NCBI GenBank assembly: GCA_024803745.1
Contig: JANJXV010000100.1
Span: 2,418,001 to 2,482,000 of the forward strand
Origin: Megascapheus bottae
Lineage: Eukaryota > Chordata > Mammalia > Rodentia > Geomyidae
Direction of reading: 5' to 3'
Length of the DNA stretch: 64,000 bases
Each line of letters starts with the position of its first letter. Position 1 is the stretch's first letter. Made by a program: the position numbers and the translations under genes. Below the pieces are notes generated by a model. The model saw only the letters and a list, made by a program, of their open reading frames with translations, did no database searches and was not told where the DNA came from. Shown piece by piece: positions 32,666 to 44,759 of this stretch.

Positions 32666-33040
32666 CCTGAAAAAAATAGTTTAAAAAGGGGTTCAAATAA
32701 ATGATGTAGGTTGATATATTTATCAAAATGGATTACTTGAACTCTAAAATAAACATTCGAGGTAATTTTTCTCATAAAATTGTAGTAATGCTATAAAACT
32801 AATAAAAAAGGAATTTTAGTTATTTATTTCTTATGTTTTACCTTTAACAGTATTACACTAAGCATGCTGTTTATGGTATTAATACAGACAGCATGAAATA
32901 TGATTATGTAAAAAAATTAAATGGTTCAAAATAGTAAGGTTGGGGGCCAGTAGTTTGGCTTGGTGGCACACACCCTGAACTGGCAAAAAGAAGTAGGGTT
33001 AGATAAAACAGATTTATTTCCAAATGTGTGGAAAATGGTA
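32666..33040. other. AT-rich stretch without recognised gene
   Basis: No repeat or coding signal recognised. Confidence 0.5.
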
Positions 33041-33044
33041 TGAT

Positions 33045-33238
33045 TTCTTGTTTGGCTAGTGCTGGGGCTTGAACTGAGGGACCAGGAACTGTCCTTGGCC
33101 ACATTTGTTCAAGGGTGGCACTCTGACACCTGAGCCAAACTGCCCCATGTGATTTTTCTGAGTGTTCAGTTCCGAGGAATTGAATCAAGATCTTCTTATA
33201 TACTAGGCGAGCACTCTACAACTAGGCCACATTCAAAG
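33045..33238 (-). repeat. ID-like dimeric SINE, reverse
   Basis: TGCTGGGGCTTGAACTGAGG, CTGAGTGTTCAGTTCCGAGG and TATACTAGGCGAGCACTCTA. Confidence 0.88.
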
Positions 33239-33356
33239 CCAAAGTAGATTTTTGATGCTATTGTGGAGTTTTAATTTTCTTCAATATTTGTACAAAGCAC
33301 AATGGATATATAAACAGACTTGAACACACAGAACAGAGTCCCACATAATATTACAG

Positions 33357-35049
33357 TTACTCTGGCACTTCTCTCGATTGACAAAACACATTTATAGGCA
33401 TCTGCTCTGTCCTTAAGCTTTGGTAGCTGACTTGTCTTTCCATGGAGGCCTGGCCTGGATTCCTGGTGATTCCATGCATTTCATAGTTCCCTGTATATCC
33501 AGTAAGGTTGTCTTCTATGGGACCAGACCTGTCTGGTTTTTGGCCCACCCAGGACCTAGGTGTCTGAGGTCTCACATTATAAATGGAAAATAAAACACAG
33601 TATTATAAGGACTGAAGAACTGTACACCATAATATTAACAATGAGAGTTTAATAGTTAGCAAAGTAAATACAATGAATACTTGACAAGAATCATGAGAGC
33701 AAGATATAGAGATGTCTTCTTAGGAAGGGGACAGGGAAGCTCTAAATCCAGACTGGCCTCCAAGTTGCCTTCAGACAGTAATTCTACTTCAGAATCCTCA
33801 GAACGGTCTCCTTCCTCATGAGAAACAGAATGTCCTTCCTGAGTTAAGAGGGGGATGGATTCTGGTTTGTCGAATGGAGATTGAGTCTCTTTTAGTGAGA
33901 TGGATGGGTCTGGATATTCTGTGAGGATGGATTCATTTTCCTCCAATGAATCCAGTATTGAGAGTACACTTGCTGCTTCCCATGGGGACATTTTCCATGA
34001 GCCCAGCGTGTGCCCCTTCAGCTTGCACAATAAGTGGAGTGTTACTCTGACTCAGATGGACTGACTCTGGGTGGAGTGTGAAAGGAAACGGAAGGAAATC
34101 TGGCTGCTCTTTTTCTTCCTCCATAGTATCTACAGGTTCAACTGTGTCACACATGGGGTTCAGAGCAAAAGCTATATCCACAGGACTCTAAACCTGTTTG
34201 GTAATTTCTACAGAAGGCCCATGCTTTCTGGAGTGCAGTGATGATTCTCTGTCTCCATCAGTCACCAGCTCCATGGTGGGTTTTTCATCCGGAGTTCAGG
34301 ATAAGCTCTTCCACGATGACCCAAACCTAAGAATGGAAATAGGTACAGAGTGGACAGAGTGGACTCTGCAAGTTGAAGTGTCACTCAACTTCCATGAGGA
34401 TCTAATGGAGGAACCTGTAGAACTGGAGTTTGGACTGAACTCTGAGGAGGTGTAGGGTCTTTCTAATGAGTGCTTATTCCCGAGTCCTTTCAGAGGACAG
34501 ACATTCCCTGGCTGACACCACCCATAAAGGGCATTTTGCCAAGCTCTGTAGAAGTAAGGGCCAACAAATATCTAGACCACATGGGCTTCCTACTCACAGG
34601 CTCTGAGGCACCCACACCAGGACTTCTACTTTTTCTTGGTTTTACTGGTCGCACATTCCTCCAGCTGGTCAAAAAGTATGTGTTTAGAAGAGCAGGTCCA
34701 AAGCCGGCATGTGGAACCTCATATAGAGCTTGAGATGTGTCAGGATGTGACAGTTCTTGAACTCGTAGAAATCACTGGGGTAGAAGTCCATTCACATCGT
34801 ATAGATGGAACACATGATGCTGTGGGCACATCCTGTACAAGGAAAGTGAAAGCCTTCTCTCTCCATCCTGAGCCTTCTACCAAAGCCCCTTTCTTGCAGG
34901 ACTCTAATGCTGTGGCTGGCCTGCAGGGATGTGCACCTATGTGCTCGGAGGGGGTAAGAGACACTCGAGAAAAGGATGATTTTACACCCCACTTCCAGAA
35001 GCTTCTGAGAGAGGCCTCTATGCATCTGTCCAAAGTAAACGCACCTTAA
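33357..35049 (-). pseudogene. Unidentified gene-like, repeat-poor stretch
   Basis: No SINE or L1 in about 1.7 kb, with long open frames that do not join. On the minus strand two overlapping frames (33933-34181 and 33656-34030) are acidic and Ser/Glu-rich, with PFPFTLHPESVHLSQSN and SLEENESILTEYPDPS; further frames are 33357-33575 and 34740-35033. The plus strand is also open at 34198-34455 and 34636-35049. The composition suggests former coding sequence, perhaps a retrocopy or large exon, now frameshifted. I do not recognise a family and cannot fix the sense strand with certainty. It is outside the visible A/B duplication. Confidence 0.35.
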
Positions 35050-35124
35050 ATTAACTAAGTAAATGCTCTAAATACATCAATAAGGGAATGCTCTAACTAA
35101 AGAACTAAATGCTCATTCCTCTAA

Positions 35125-35345
35125 TCTTAGCCACCCAGCAGGCTGAGCTCTGAAGATCACAGTGGAAAGCCAGTCTAGTCAGTAAAAGTCTAAAGGCACT
35201 TGTCTTCAATTAGGCAGCAAAAAGCCAGAACTTGACCTATGACTCAAATGGTACAGTGCTAATTTTTGAACACCAAAGGGATGGCATTTAGACCTGGGTT
35301 CACGTTCAAGTGGCAGCACTGGACCACACACCAAAATGTAAATGC
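35125..35345 (+). repeat. Composite B1/ID SINE, degenerate
   Basis: CTCTAATCTTAGCCACCCAG, CAGGCTGAGCTCTGAAGATC, TTGTCTTCAATTAGGCAGCA and TATGACTCAAATGGTACAGT. Confidence 0.75.
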
Positions 35346-35790
35346 TTTCAGGTTCTAACAGGCAAAGCTATCACAATCCCTCCCTGATGGCTCAAAAGTG
35401 ATTCAGTCCCCAGCTTTTCCTCTGACTCCAGTATTTCACAGGCCTCCGCCATTAGTACTGACACCTCATTTCTTACTGGGAAATGGGATTTCCTAGGATG
35501 TCACCTAGGTGAGGGCTGCAGTTGGGAGCCACTTACTCATGCCTGAAATCCAACTTCTCAGTAAGCACACTGTTGAGACTCCAGTAGCTTGTGAGGGAAA
35601 TGAAATGGCATGGTGTCCCAGTCATAATAAAGTAGTTTGTGCACTTGTATCATACTTAGCTCCCCTGTGAACACAGCAGTGAACCAAACAGGCTCAGAGA
35701 GGAGCCAAGTATTCCAAGACTTGGCCAGGAAGGGTGAGCAAACCTGGGTTTGGTGGGGGAACACTCACTTTTTCAAGAGAATTTCCAGCA

Positions 35791-35926
35791 ACTATTACAT
35801 TGTCCTCCACTATTTGAAATTGTGCAGGAAGTTTCCCACATAAAAGAGATCACCTTTCTGGTAGGCAGGGATCAGCTTTGTCAGCAGCATCTCCAACAGG
35901 CCTTCATCCAGGATCCATAGGTTACA
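35791..35926 (-). pseudogene. RalGDS/RGL-like REM domain exon remnant, copy B
   Basis: Partner of the remnant at 395-530, at the same offset in copy B. The same REM-like frame is readable, and the doublet of stop codons is at the same place (TAA TAG here against TAG TAG in A). The shared stops show that the exon was already dead before the duplication. Neighbouring exons of such a gene were not recognised with confidence. Confidence 0.42.
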
Positions 35927-36709
35927 AGGCTCATTCAGAGTCTGAGCTGACTTACCATCACACTATGTTGGCAAAACAGTGGATATTTCAAACGTCGGAA
36001 TGGGACCACACTTCACACTGAGGAATTGGAATAGAGTAGATTGGAAATGACACACTCTAATCTCAGTATAGTCACTTGAAAGCACACAAGAAGGTTGTAG
36101 TGTGTGGGCAGGATGATGGGTTCAAATAGGTTTCCTCTCAATATACCTCATCTGAGTTGCCCTGGAGTTTCCTGGCTTTCTTCCTAGAGAAATGCCTGAT
36201 ATACTGGAATTTTGGCTTGGCACTGATCCAGCATCTACTACTTCAAGTGAGACATCCATATCTCTCATGCCTGAGATGCGAGCCTCCTGACCTTTGGCAA
36301 CAGAACAGCAACATCTTTCTGGTTCCTGAGCCACAGGCCAAGGGAGCTGGCTTGAGCTGGTTGCCACATACAGTGGCTTAGTTACCAGGATTCCATTTTC
36401 TGTTCCATTGTGAGGGAGGTAGGGTCACATTTCAAGGCCCAATGACCAAAGCTCCTTGCTCACAGAAGACCTCCCCAAAGACATACTGGAGGCTGAATCT
36501 CCCTTCCCACCTCACATATGGATGTAGTAAACAGCACAATTTTTTGTTCAAATCCCAAGTCATTAACTAGGCATAAGTGCTAGCCTGGTCTCAGGCTCAA
36601 GGAGCCTTTCTTAGGTAAGATCCAAACTTAACTGTCACTATTCCCCTTACCCTTCACAAGACATTTTGCTTCACAGTGCCTTCTCAGCTTGCATTTTGCC
36701 TCTTGCACA

Positions 36710-36903
36710 TTTTTTTGCTAGTCCTGGGACTTGACCTCAGAGCCTGACCATTGTTCTTAGGCTTTCTTTAGGCTATAGCTGTCCCACCAAGCCACAGCAC
36801 CACTTCCAGAGTTTTCTATGTATATGGTACTGCAGAATCAAACCGGAGTCTTTTTGTGTGGTAGCCAAGCACTCTACAAATTCATGAAACACCCAGGCCA
36901 TCT
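36710..36903 (-). repeat. ID-like dimeric SINE, reverse (copy B)
   Basis: GCTAGTCCTGGGACTTGACC to GTAGCCAAGCACTCTACAAA. Partner of 1310-1505. Confidence 0.75.
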
Positions 36904-37127
36904 TGCACATATTTTTCACTTCAATCTACTAGGAGGTTGTTAGGTTTATGGATCCTAATCTATTTTTCTTCCTGATGAATATCTGTGCTGTCATCTGTAA
37001 AAATGCAAGTGGGAAAATCACAGAAGCATTGGTGACATAAAAAAAGTCTTACAGACATAGATAAGTGTTCATTATTTGTAGGAGAAAGGATATTTTCATA
37101 TGATGATGATGACTATTTATAAATACT

Positions 37128-37345
37128 TTATCATGGTTTAGAGTTTGGCCCAGTGGTAGAGTGCTTGCCTAGCATCCATGAAGACCTAGGTTTGAGTCCT
37201 TAATATCACACAGATATAAAAATCCATATGGCAATGTGGCTCAAGTGGCAGAGGGCTAGACTTGGGAAAAGCCAATAGTAATGCTCAGGCCCTGAGTTCA
37301 AGCCCCAGGAATGGCAGAAAAAAACAAAAGAAAAGAAAAGAAAAG
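37128..37345 (+). repeat. ID-like dimeric SINE (copy B)
   Basis: GGCCCAGTGGTAGAGTGCTT, GTGGCTCAAGTGGCAGAGGG and an A-rich tail. Partner of 1728-1925. Confidence 0.85.
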
Positions 37346-37756
37346 AAATGTGTTTTTACAAGTTATTCACTCACAGCATTTGCCTCTGAATTCTTCGCTT
37401 CTGCATCTTGTGACTTATCCCTTTCCCTCAATGTAGACAAGAAAAACAGACTTAATTACTTGCTATCCTGTTGTCCAATCTTTGGATATTAATTCAAAAT
37501 ACAATATTGCCTGAGATATTGTGTGTGTGCATGTGTGTGTGTGTATCTGCCAATGTGTGCATGCACACATGTGTACAGGGTTTAGGGCTTACTCATAGGG
37601 CCTGTGTGATAACCCTCAGCATCTTTTCCTCAAAGGTATTGGTCTTTCACTTCTAGCTTATTATAGCTAATTGGAGTTGAGAGATTCACTCAGTTTCTTG
37701 CCCTGTGCATTGGAATCCAGTGCTGGGTTCTCATATTGTTAATTGTAGCTATAGAG

Positions 37757-37968
37757 AAGGCTGAGGTCTGGGGATCCTCGTTAGAATCCAGCACCTGAAA
37801 GAAAGTCACTGATAGAAATCTTTATCTTCAGTTAAGGATGAATAAATAAGGCAAAAGTGGAACTGTGGCTCAGATCCTCTTGTACTAGCCATGAGAAAAT
37901 TAGTAATTGGCAGCACCTGGTCCCTGAGAGAAATCCTTAGCACTGGTTCAAAAAAAGAAAGAAAATAA
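37757..37968 (+). repeat. Degenerate composite SINE (copy B)
   Basis: GAAGGCTGAGGTCTGGGGAT and GTGGAACTGTGGCTCAG. Partner of 2345-2560. Confidence 0.55.
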
Positions 37969-38403
37969 TGAAAAAAATTAAAACTTGCTGAGGAATCCAT
38001 AAGGATAAACGTGCCTGTGAATAATCTTGTCATTTCAGATTCCCTCAAGAGCTATGTCTCTCTATATTTTATCAAGTTTTTTTAAAGATATTTACATATT
38101 TTCTATCTTTCTAAAACAGAGATAGCCATCCACAAAACACAAACACAAACTCTCACACAGTATACCACCCACCCATAAGTGTCTGGCTATGTATATATGT
38201 ATAGTCATATGTATTGATCTGTCTCTCTACACTAATATATAAATGCATAAACATATGTATTTAGACAAACAGGAAACATACATAGATAGGTCTCAGGCAT
38301 TTCCAGATTTTGTGCAAGTCTTCTGAGTGCAACTTACCATTGTATTGTTTGTCAAGATAGAGTCCCTCTAACTTTTGGCCCGCTTCTTGTCCTTTGATAC
38401 TTT

Positions 38404-38595
38404 TTTCTGCCGGTCCTGGGTTTTGAACGCTAGGCCTGGATGCTGTCACTGAGCTTGAGCTTCTTGCATTCAGTAGTTTATTGCAGATCAGAGTCTCATG
38501 GAGTTTCTGTCCTGGGCTGGCTTTGAATTGTGATCCTCAGATCTCAAACTCCTGAGTAGCTAGGATGACAGTCTTGAGCTACCAGTACCTGGTTC
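38404..38595 (-). repeat. Composite B1/ID SINE, reverse (copy B)
   Basis: TGCCGGTCCTGGGTTTTGAA to CTCCTGAGTAGCTAGGATGA. Partner of 3000-3192. Confidence 0.85.
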
Positions 38596-39789
38596 CTTTG
38601 CCTCTTTTACCCTTTTTTTGGCCCCACCACAGCCATGGTATCTACCTTCCTATGTTCTCTGCACCTGCCCCCAGACAGGGGTCTGACAGATGCTTTCCAC
38701 CCACTTATTCATGTCCTCCTCTGTATTGGCTGACAGCTAAGACATGCACTCACTTGTCTGGATGACAAACACAAAGCCATGTGATTGTTTCTCAGTCTGG
38801 AACATCCTATCAGATTTATAGCACCACAGAGGGTCAGGTTGATGCTCCTCCAGGGCTTCTTAAATTGTTCTCATATTAATCCACAACACGTTTGTCATCA
38901 CTTGTCCAACTAATTCATGGACTGAACCAGTATTCCCTACAAACTTAGATCCCAATACCATGAGGACACTCAAGGGTGCATTAGGAGTGTGACCTGCAGG
39001 TGGATGTGAGCCTGTCTAACTTGGAGGGGATTTCTCCACCATAGGAAATGGAATACAAATTTAGAGTCTGCTTTCATGAGGTGTCAATCTCTGACAGATG
39101 TTCTTATCAAATGTGGCACTGCCTACTTCCAGCTTAAAACATGGGTTGATGACCCAGCATAACAGAGAATGTATTCACCCAGGCCTAACACATGGGCTGG
39201 GACCCTGAACTTTCAGGTAGCATTTGGCTTTGAAGGTCATGAGATCTTAGTCTACAAATGATAAGCCCCCTCCCGTGAGGAATAGCAAACGGAGCCAAAG
39301 TGCAACCCAGTTAAGCACCAGATCAAGCTTCCCTTCTTCAGTAGGGTATGGTTTGAAAACTGTGCATAGCTTCTGTTTGAAGCCAGTCCAGAAAGGAAAG
39401 TCCATGAAATTCTCATTTCCAGTTAACTGCCAAGAAAAATCCAAAGATAGAGATGAAGCTCAAGAGAGGTAGAGAGCCATCTGAAAAGAATGGTTACACC
39501 CTGCAACATCCTAATTATCTGATCTTGAAACCATCTCTGCGTGCATCCCAGCATGCAGCCAGCATCTGGGGGCAACAGTGACCCCTGTGCCCATTGGCAA
39601 TCTGCACTGTCTCTGACATCTGTAATGTGAACCTCATTCTGTTGGGTTTGTGAGGCAGTGTCAACCCTGCAGAAGGAACCAACTGTGCCCTAACTCCCTC
39701 TGTCCCCTGGGGCCCCTAGCATTCCCCCATCTGCACCCCTCCTGTGGCTTCCGATCCTAGGGAGCCCTCCTGCACTGTCCAACACTCAC

Positions 39790-39940
39790 ATGAAGTGCAT
39801 ATTTCTTCTCCTGGGGTAACTTCTCCACAGAGAGTACATGACATGCCCACTCTCCAGGCACGGGGAGATCCTGCCAAAGTAGCAAATCAGTGATAAGGAC
39901 ATAAAGTGATGAATAGAATTTTAGATCCTGATGGTAGACA
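39790..39940 (-). pseudogene. Exon-like open segment, unassigned, copy B
   Basis: Partner of 4350-4502. The donor CTTCAT/GTGAGTG is kept, but the outer acceptor reads TTTTGCACTG instead of TTTTGCAGACTG, so that splice site is lost; the inner acceptor CTACTTTGGCAG remains. Family not recognised. Confidence 0.28.
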
Positions 39941-40384
39941 GTGCAAAATCCAAGGGAGAATGGAATTGGAGGAGACCAGAGATCAGGATGTGGGCATGGA
40001 GCTTCCCTGCCAAGGGAGTGGGGGAGGTCACAGGCTGGGGGATGCACAGGATGATCCATGGGCCCTGTGCAGCTACTGGGTCACCCCCTTCTGCATCTCA
40101 GCCTTTGGCTTTGAGCTCTGTGATCGTCAAGATGTGCACAGTCTGTACTCTGGCTGGCAGAAGAAAGGACCCTGGGAAGACAATTGTAGACCCTTTGTGA
40201 GTGTAGGAAGGGGTAGGCTGGACACCCAGTAAAGAGGAGCTAAAACTGGAGTCGAGGGGTGTGCAAGGAGTGGGTGTGAGGGATGTGGGCAGTCACAGTC
40301 ACGGCAGAGGTGGCTCTGTCTGTGGGGTGAGTGCCTCCCTGCAGGCACAGCACTGGAGATATCAGAGATCCACATGAAAAGGAA

Positions 40385-40500
40385 AAGCTGGAAATGGCAC
40401 TATGGTTCAAATGGTAGAGCATCAACCTTGAGCAAAAGAGCTCAGGGACAGTACCCAGGACCTGAGTTCAAGCCTCATGACTGTAAAAGAAAAAGAACCA
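40385..40500 (+). repeat. ID-like SINE unit
   Basis: AAATGGCACTATGGTTCAAA, AGAGCTCAGGGACAGTACCC and an A-rich end. Confidence 0.8.
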
Positions 40501-41735
40501 GGACTATGAGAGGGAACCTGGTATTCTCTAGGTCTAATCAGACACAAGAAGAGGCCGGGATAGGCTGTGGAAAACACAGAGAACATCTTCCCACAGCTCA
40601 TCCTGTCCTGCATGCAGGGACAGCAATGTAACTAGGGCTACGGTGAGATCATCTTCACCTCTGTGCTGCCATCTGAATTGTAGGCCTCTGTCCTGGCATG
40701 GGGTGTCCTGATGGCTGAGCAGGTGCCCTAACCCTAGATGGAGAGCAGCCACTGACTGTGGTAGCTAAGGTGAGATCTGTTCCACAGCTATCAGGCCACC
40801 CAGCATGGGAGCCATAACCACCCCTCACCCAGGTAGAGGCCAATGGTTCTCAAGGTGCTACTAACAGTGCCCCACCCCTAGCTCTGGGTACACGTGACAT
40901 TCCCTCCACAAGGAGCAGGACAAAGTGAGGGATCAGGAAGCTGCCTATGGGCTTCAGATGATGGCCAGGCTGGCACTACAGATGGCCTCACTCTGTCACC
41001 ACCTTCCCCTGCCTCCATCTTTCCTCCATCATGCCTCTCTACCTCCCACCCATTAACCTTGGAAACCAATGAACTGGGCTCTCATCATTCCTCTCATCTC
41101 TTCACCCACCTTGCCATGCGTCCATCCCTCTGTCACTTCCACCCCACACACATCCCCCCACCAGCCACCCTGTAGCTTATGAGGATCCCAGAGGAAGCTC
41201 TTGGTGAAGGGCTTGTGACCACAAAACAGTTACTATCACCCCCTCCTGCCTGATCCACCACAGAATAAGAACAGCCAAGCAGGCACACACTGCAGTAGAG
41301 TTGCTCTGCTGCCACCCTGATTTCTTCATGGCCAGGACTTGGCTCTCCTCAGCCTCTCAGCTCAGTAACCAGAACATTGTGCTTTCACAGAGCCATGGCT
41401 TCCAGTCTCCATGGACAAAATGACATCAAGGTGATGCCAACTTCCCCATCTCTATATACTTCTAACTATGGGATGGGAGCTGAGGTTCTCTTCTGTGACT
41501 CCATCTGCTAAGAGGCTCATGCAGATTTCTATCCTTTGCTCATCATGGTGACTCTTTGGTTAACAAGTCACGGCTGGGCTTCCAGTTCACCACATATAGA
41601 ACCCATACTACAACACTTTTCTTAGAAGGACTGATGGCTTTTAAATATTCTCTAGTTTTAAATTTCTAGTTCCTTCTCTCTTTCATTTATATATTTCCCT
41701 TCCTCACATACTTCCCTTTTTTACCTTCCTTCTTT
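40501..41735. other. Unique copy-B sequence, no recognised gene
   Basis: Relatively GC-rich and repeat-poor. A minus-strand frame near 40534-40752 (VALVTLLSLHAGQDELWEDV) follows an acceptor-like CCTACAATTCAG, but I cannot assign it. Frames around 40894-41175 are Pro/Ser/His-rich and look non-coding. Confidence 0.35.
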
Positions 41736-41739
41736 CATT

Positions 41740-41955
41740 CCTGGCCTTGAACTCAAGACCTGGAGCTTTTTCTTAGCTTTCTTTGCTCAAGGTAGCACTC
41801 TAGCTCTTGAGCCACAGCTCTACTTCAATCTTTGTTCTTGCTGTAAACTGGGAGTAAGAGTCTCTTGCATTTTTCCCTTTGCTGTGTTGGTTTTAAACCA
41901 CAATACTAAGATCAGGATCCTGAATATGCCTCGGATTACAGGTATTATCTAATCA
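41740..41955 (-). repeat. Composite SINE, reverse, degenerate
   Basis: CCTGGCCTTGAACTCAAGAC, CTTGAGCCACAGCTCTACTT and CCTCGGATTACAGGTATTAT. Confidence 0.75.
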
Positions 41956-42895
41956 AAACAAATTCCTGATTTCTTTTTTAGACATAATTAGTTCTTTCAG
42001 GTGAGCCACCAGCCACTCATGCAAGAGCATTGCAGGATCCCAGCATTCATCTTGTCTCCAGTCTTATTCCATCCATCTCACAATGGCCATCTAAAACACC
42101 CTGCTGCATGCCTGAAGTCGCAAGGAACGTTCTCAACACCATGAGAAGCCCCCTTAAGCTCTGCCTCAGATATGCCCAGCCCCCATCCCACGTCCACATG
42201 AGCATTTGTTTAGGAGAAATTTCCTGAGTACATCATCATCTTTTCCTCACCATTCAAATTTCATCTTTGGAGTCATTTCTCCTAGACAAAGAGCAACATG
42301 ATCCATGGTTTGATAGCAGCTCCAGCTTCATAGTCCCAGCCACCAACACCCCCCCATTACCCTGCCAGACACCTGAATTCAAGAACAATGTTTTCACTAC
42401 TCCTGACTCTTATGAAATGTTTTAACTTATACAGTGCATTAAAATAATTTTACTAAATGGAATAAACACAGGGCATCAAGCTTCAGAATCTTTGCACCTG
42501 AACTTTTAGTGAATAACAGACACACCAGCATTTCTGTAGCCAACAGATATCTTAGCTTTGAGATTTCAGCATTCCTGGCATCCAAGTTTGGATGTGCTAA
42601 CACTGCCCTTAATGGGGCACTTCAATCACACAATCCCACAACAATCAATGTCATTTGACATTCACTTGTAGGTGGTGCTAGGAAAAAGACTGATGTGCCA
42701 ACTCAATGCTGGCTTGACCTATGCCATCTTCAAACCTGGAGCAAGTGGGGCTCCTCTCTCCATGACACCTTTTGTGTACTACCCCAGGAGGACCTTTACA
42801 TTGAGACAAAATTATGAAGACTATCTCTACCAGCAAAGATTCCAGTGAGATGTGCCTACATGGATAAAGCTAAAATCTCACTAAAGTGAGGTTGT
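41956..42895. other. Unique copy-B sequence, nothing recognised
   Basis: No repeat, RNA or exon signal that I can support. Confidence 0.5.
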
Positions 42896-43112
42896 TGGCA
42901 GTGCTGGAGCCTGAACTCAGGGCCTGGGCACTAAGCATTTGTACTCAAGACTAGCCCTTTACCACTTGAGCCCAAACTCCATTCCCAGCTGTTTTTATTT
43001 TTGGTAGTAAGAATCTATCAGACTTTCCTGTTCTAGGTGACTTGGAACTTCCAGACTGAGATCTCAGCCTCCGGACCAGCCTGGATTAAAAGTGTGCATC
43101 AGCCATGCCCCA
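42896..43112 (-). repeat. Composite SINE, reverse
   Basis: GCAGTGCTGGAGCCTGAACT, TTTACCACTTGAGCCCAAAC and GAGATCTCAGCCTCCGGACC. Confidence 0.8.
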
Positions 43113-43503
43113 CACCTGAGGACTTCTGCCAGCACATTTTTTCCCAAAAATTGGAAGAGGAAGATGAGGGAGGGTTGGGCTCAGACTGCCCTGCATATGA
43201 AGGAGAGCATCAGCTCCTGAACTTCATTCCCTCTTGTAGGCTGCTGGAGGAAAAGGAAGCAAATAGGCACAGGCTGGCAGCAGATGCCACAGAACAACTT
43301 GTGACCAAGACTCCCAGAGCAGACCTCAGAATCGATGACAGAGTTGGATCTACCCAGTAACAGAGGCAGTGGTGACACCTGAAACTGCGCGTTTGAACCT
43401 TTGCTGCTAGTAAACAGGGCCACCTATGTCTCAATGAGAAAGGTGAGATTTTGATGGAGAAGGTGAGATTAAACATTATGTATCACGCAAGAAGACAGAC
43501 TAT

Positions 43504-44380
43504 AAGGGGTCTTTTATTATTCCAAGTGAAATTTTGGATTTCCTCTTCTGTTTCTTTAAAGAATGACATTGGGATATGGATGAATATTGCACTGAATTTG
43601 TGGATAGTCCTTATCAAGATGGCCATTTTTACAATATTTCTTCTTCCAAACCAGGAGCATAGGTTTTTGCATTTCCTCAGTTCTGCGTTAATTTCCTTCT
43701 CCAGGGTTTATAGTTCCATCAAAAAGGTGCTTTATTCTAAGTTAATTCCTAGGTATTTTATTTTCTTTGATAGCAAAATGAGTTGCTATCCTGATTCTTG
43801 CCTCTCATTTGTTGGCATATAGGAAGGCAGTTGACATTGAGGGTTAATTTTATACCCTGCTACCTTACCAAAGTTTTATATCAGCTCAAGCAGGTTCGGA
43901 GTAGAGTCTATAGGGTTCTTTAAATACAGAATCATGTCATCTGTAAGGAGAGAAAGTTTCAGTTCCTCTTTCCCTTTTCCTCCTCACTCCAGTTAGAATG
44001 GCCAAGATCCAGAAATCTAATAACGTATGCTGGAGGGGATGTGGCCAGGAGGGATCACTACTACACTGCTGGTGGGATTGCAAACTCGTTCAACCACTAT
44101 GGAAAGCACTATGGCAGTATCCCAAAAAGACTAAACATAGAGCTCCCCTGTGATCCAGCAATTTCACTACTTGCCAATCGTCCAGATAGGACATACTAAA
44201 TTCACTAGAACAATACCATTTATCACAGCACTATTTACTATAGCAAAGGTATGGAAGCAACCCAGATGCCCGTCAGTTGATGAGTAGATCAAAAATGGTA
44301 TTTTACACAATGGAATTCTGTGCTTCTGTCAGAAAGAATGACATAGACTAATTTGTAAGGAAATAGAAAGACTGTAAAGT
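43504..44380 (+). mobile_element. L1: Old L1 with 5' inversion
   Basis: 43504-43977 is ORF2 RT-region sequence on the minus strand (GGGGTCTTTTATTATTCCAA … CAGAATCATGTCATCTG). 43980-44380 is the ORF2 C-terminal region on the plus strand (CCAGTTAGAATGGCCAAGAT, GGAGGGGATGTGGCCAGGAG). Compared with the full-length L1, about 0.8 kb between the two parts is missing, and the 3' UTR is lost before the microsatellite. More diverged than the other L1s. Absent from copy A within the 4.1 kb difference. Confidence 0.85.
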
Positions 44381-44448
44381 TTAGAAATTAGTTTCTGTCT
44401 CCTTCTCTCTCTCCTTCTCTATCTGAAAAATTTAGAAGTTCCTGTTTC

Positions 44449-44466
44449 GCTCTCTCTCTTTCTCTC

Positions 44467-44548
<82 letters not shown>
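44449..44548. repeat. (TC)n microsatellite, copy B
   Basis: CT repeat, partner of 4875-4980. Confidence 0.98.
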
Positions 44549-44551
<3 letters not shown>

Positions 44552-44554
44552 ATC

Positions 44555-44725
44555 CAATCCTTAGGCTTGAACTCAGGGCTGAGCTACTTTTGCTCAAGTT
44601 TAGCACTCTACCATTTGAACCACAGTGCTGCTTCTGGCTTGCTCTTTTCACCTAGTATTGAGGAATCTAACCCAGGCCTTCATCCTTGATAGGTTAGCAC
44701 TCTACCACTAAGCCACACAGTCAGC
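44555..44725 (-). repeat. ID-like dimeric SINE, reverse (copy B)
   Basis: TAGGCTTGAACTCAGGGCTG to GGTTAGCACTCTACCACTAA. Partner of 4985-5152. Confidence 0.85.
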
Positions 44726-44759
44726 TTTTAGAGGGTTCTGACAAAGGTTTTCCTACATG

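Larger units (their letters stand above)
40312..44446. other. Copy-B segment missing from copy A
   Basis: About 4.1 kb between GGCAGAGGTG (40304-40313) and the (TC)n at 44449. In A the same flanks are joined at 4872. It holds three SINEs, an inverted L1 pair and unique sequence (40500-41735, 42010-42895) without recognised genes. A deletion in A ending at the CT-rich tract explains the difference most simply. Confidence 0.85.

Noticed and set aside
33656..35049. Assignment to a named gene family (LRRC37-like or similar acidic proteins)
   Set aside because: I could not match any diagnostic motif; left unnamed.
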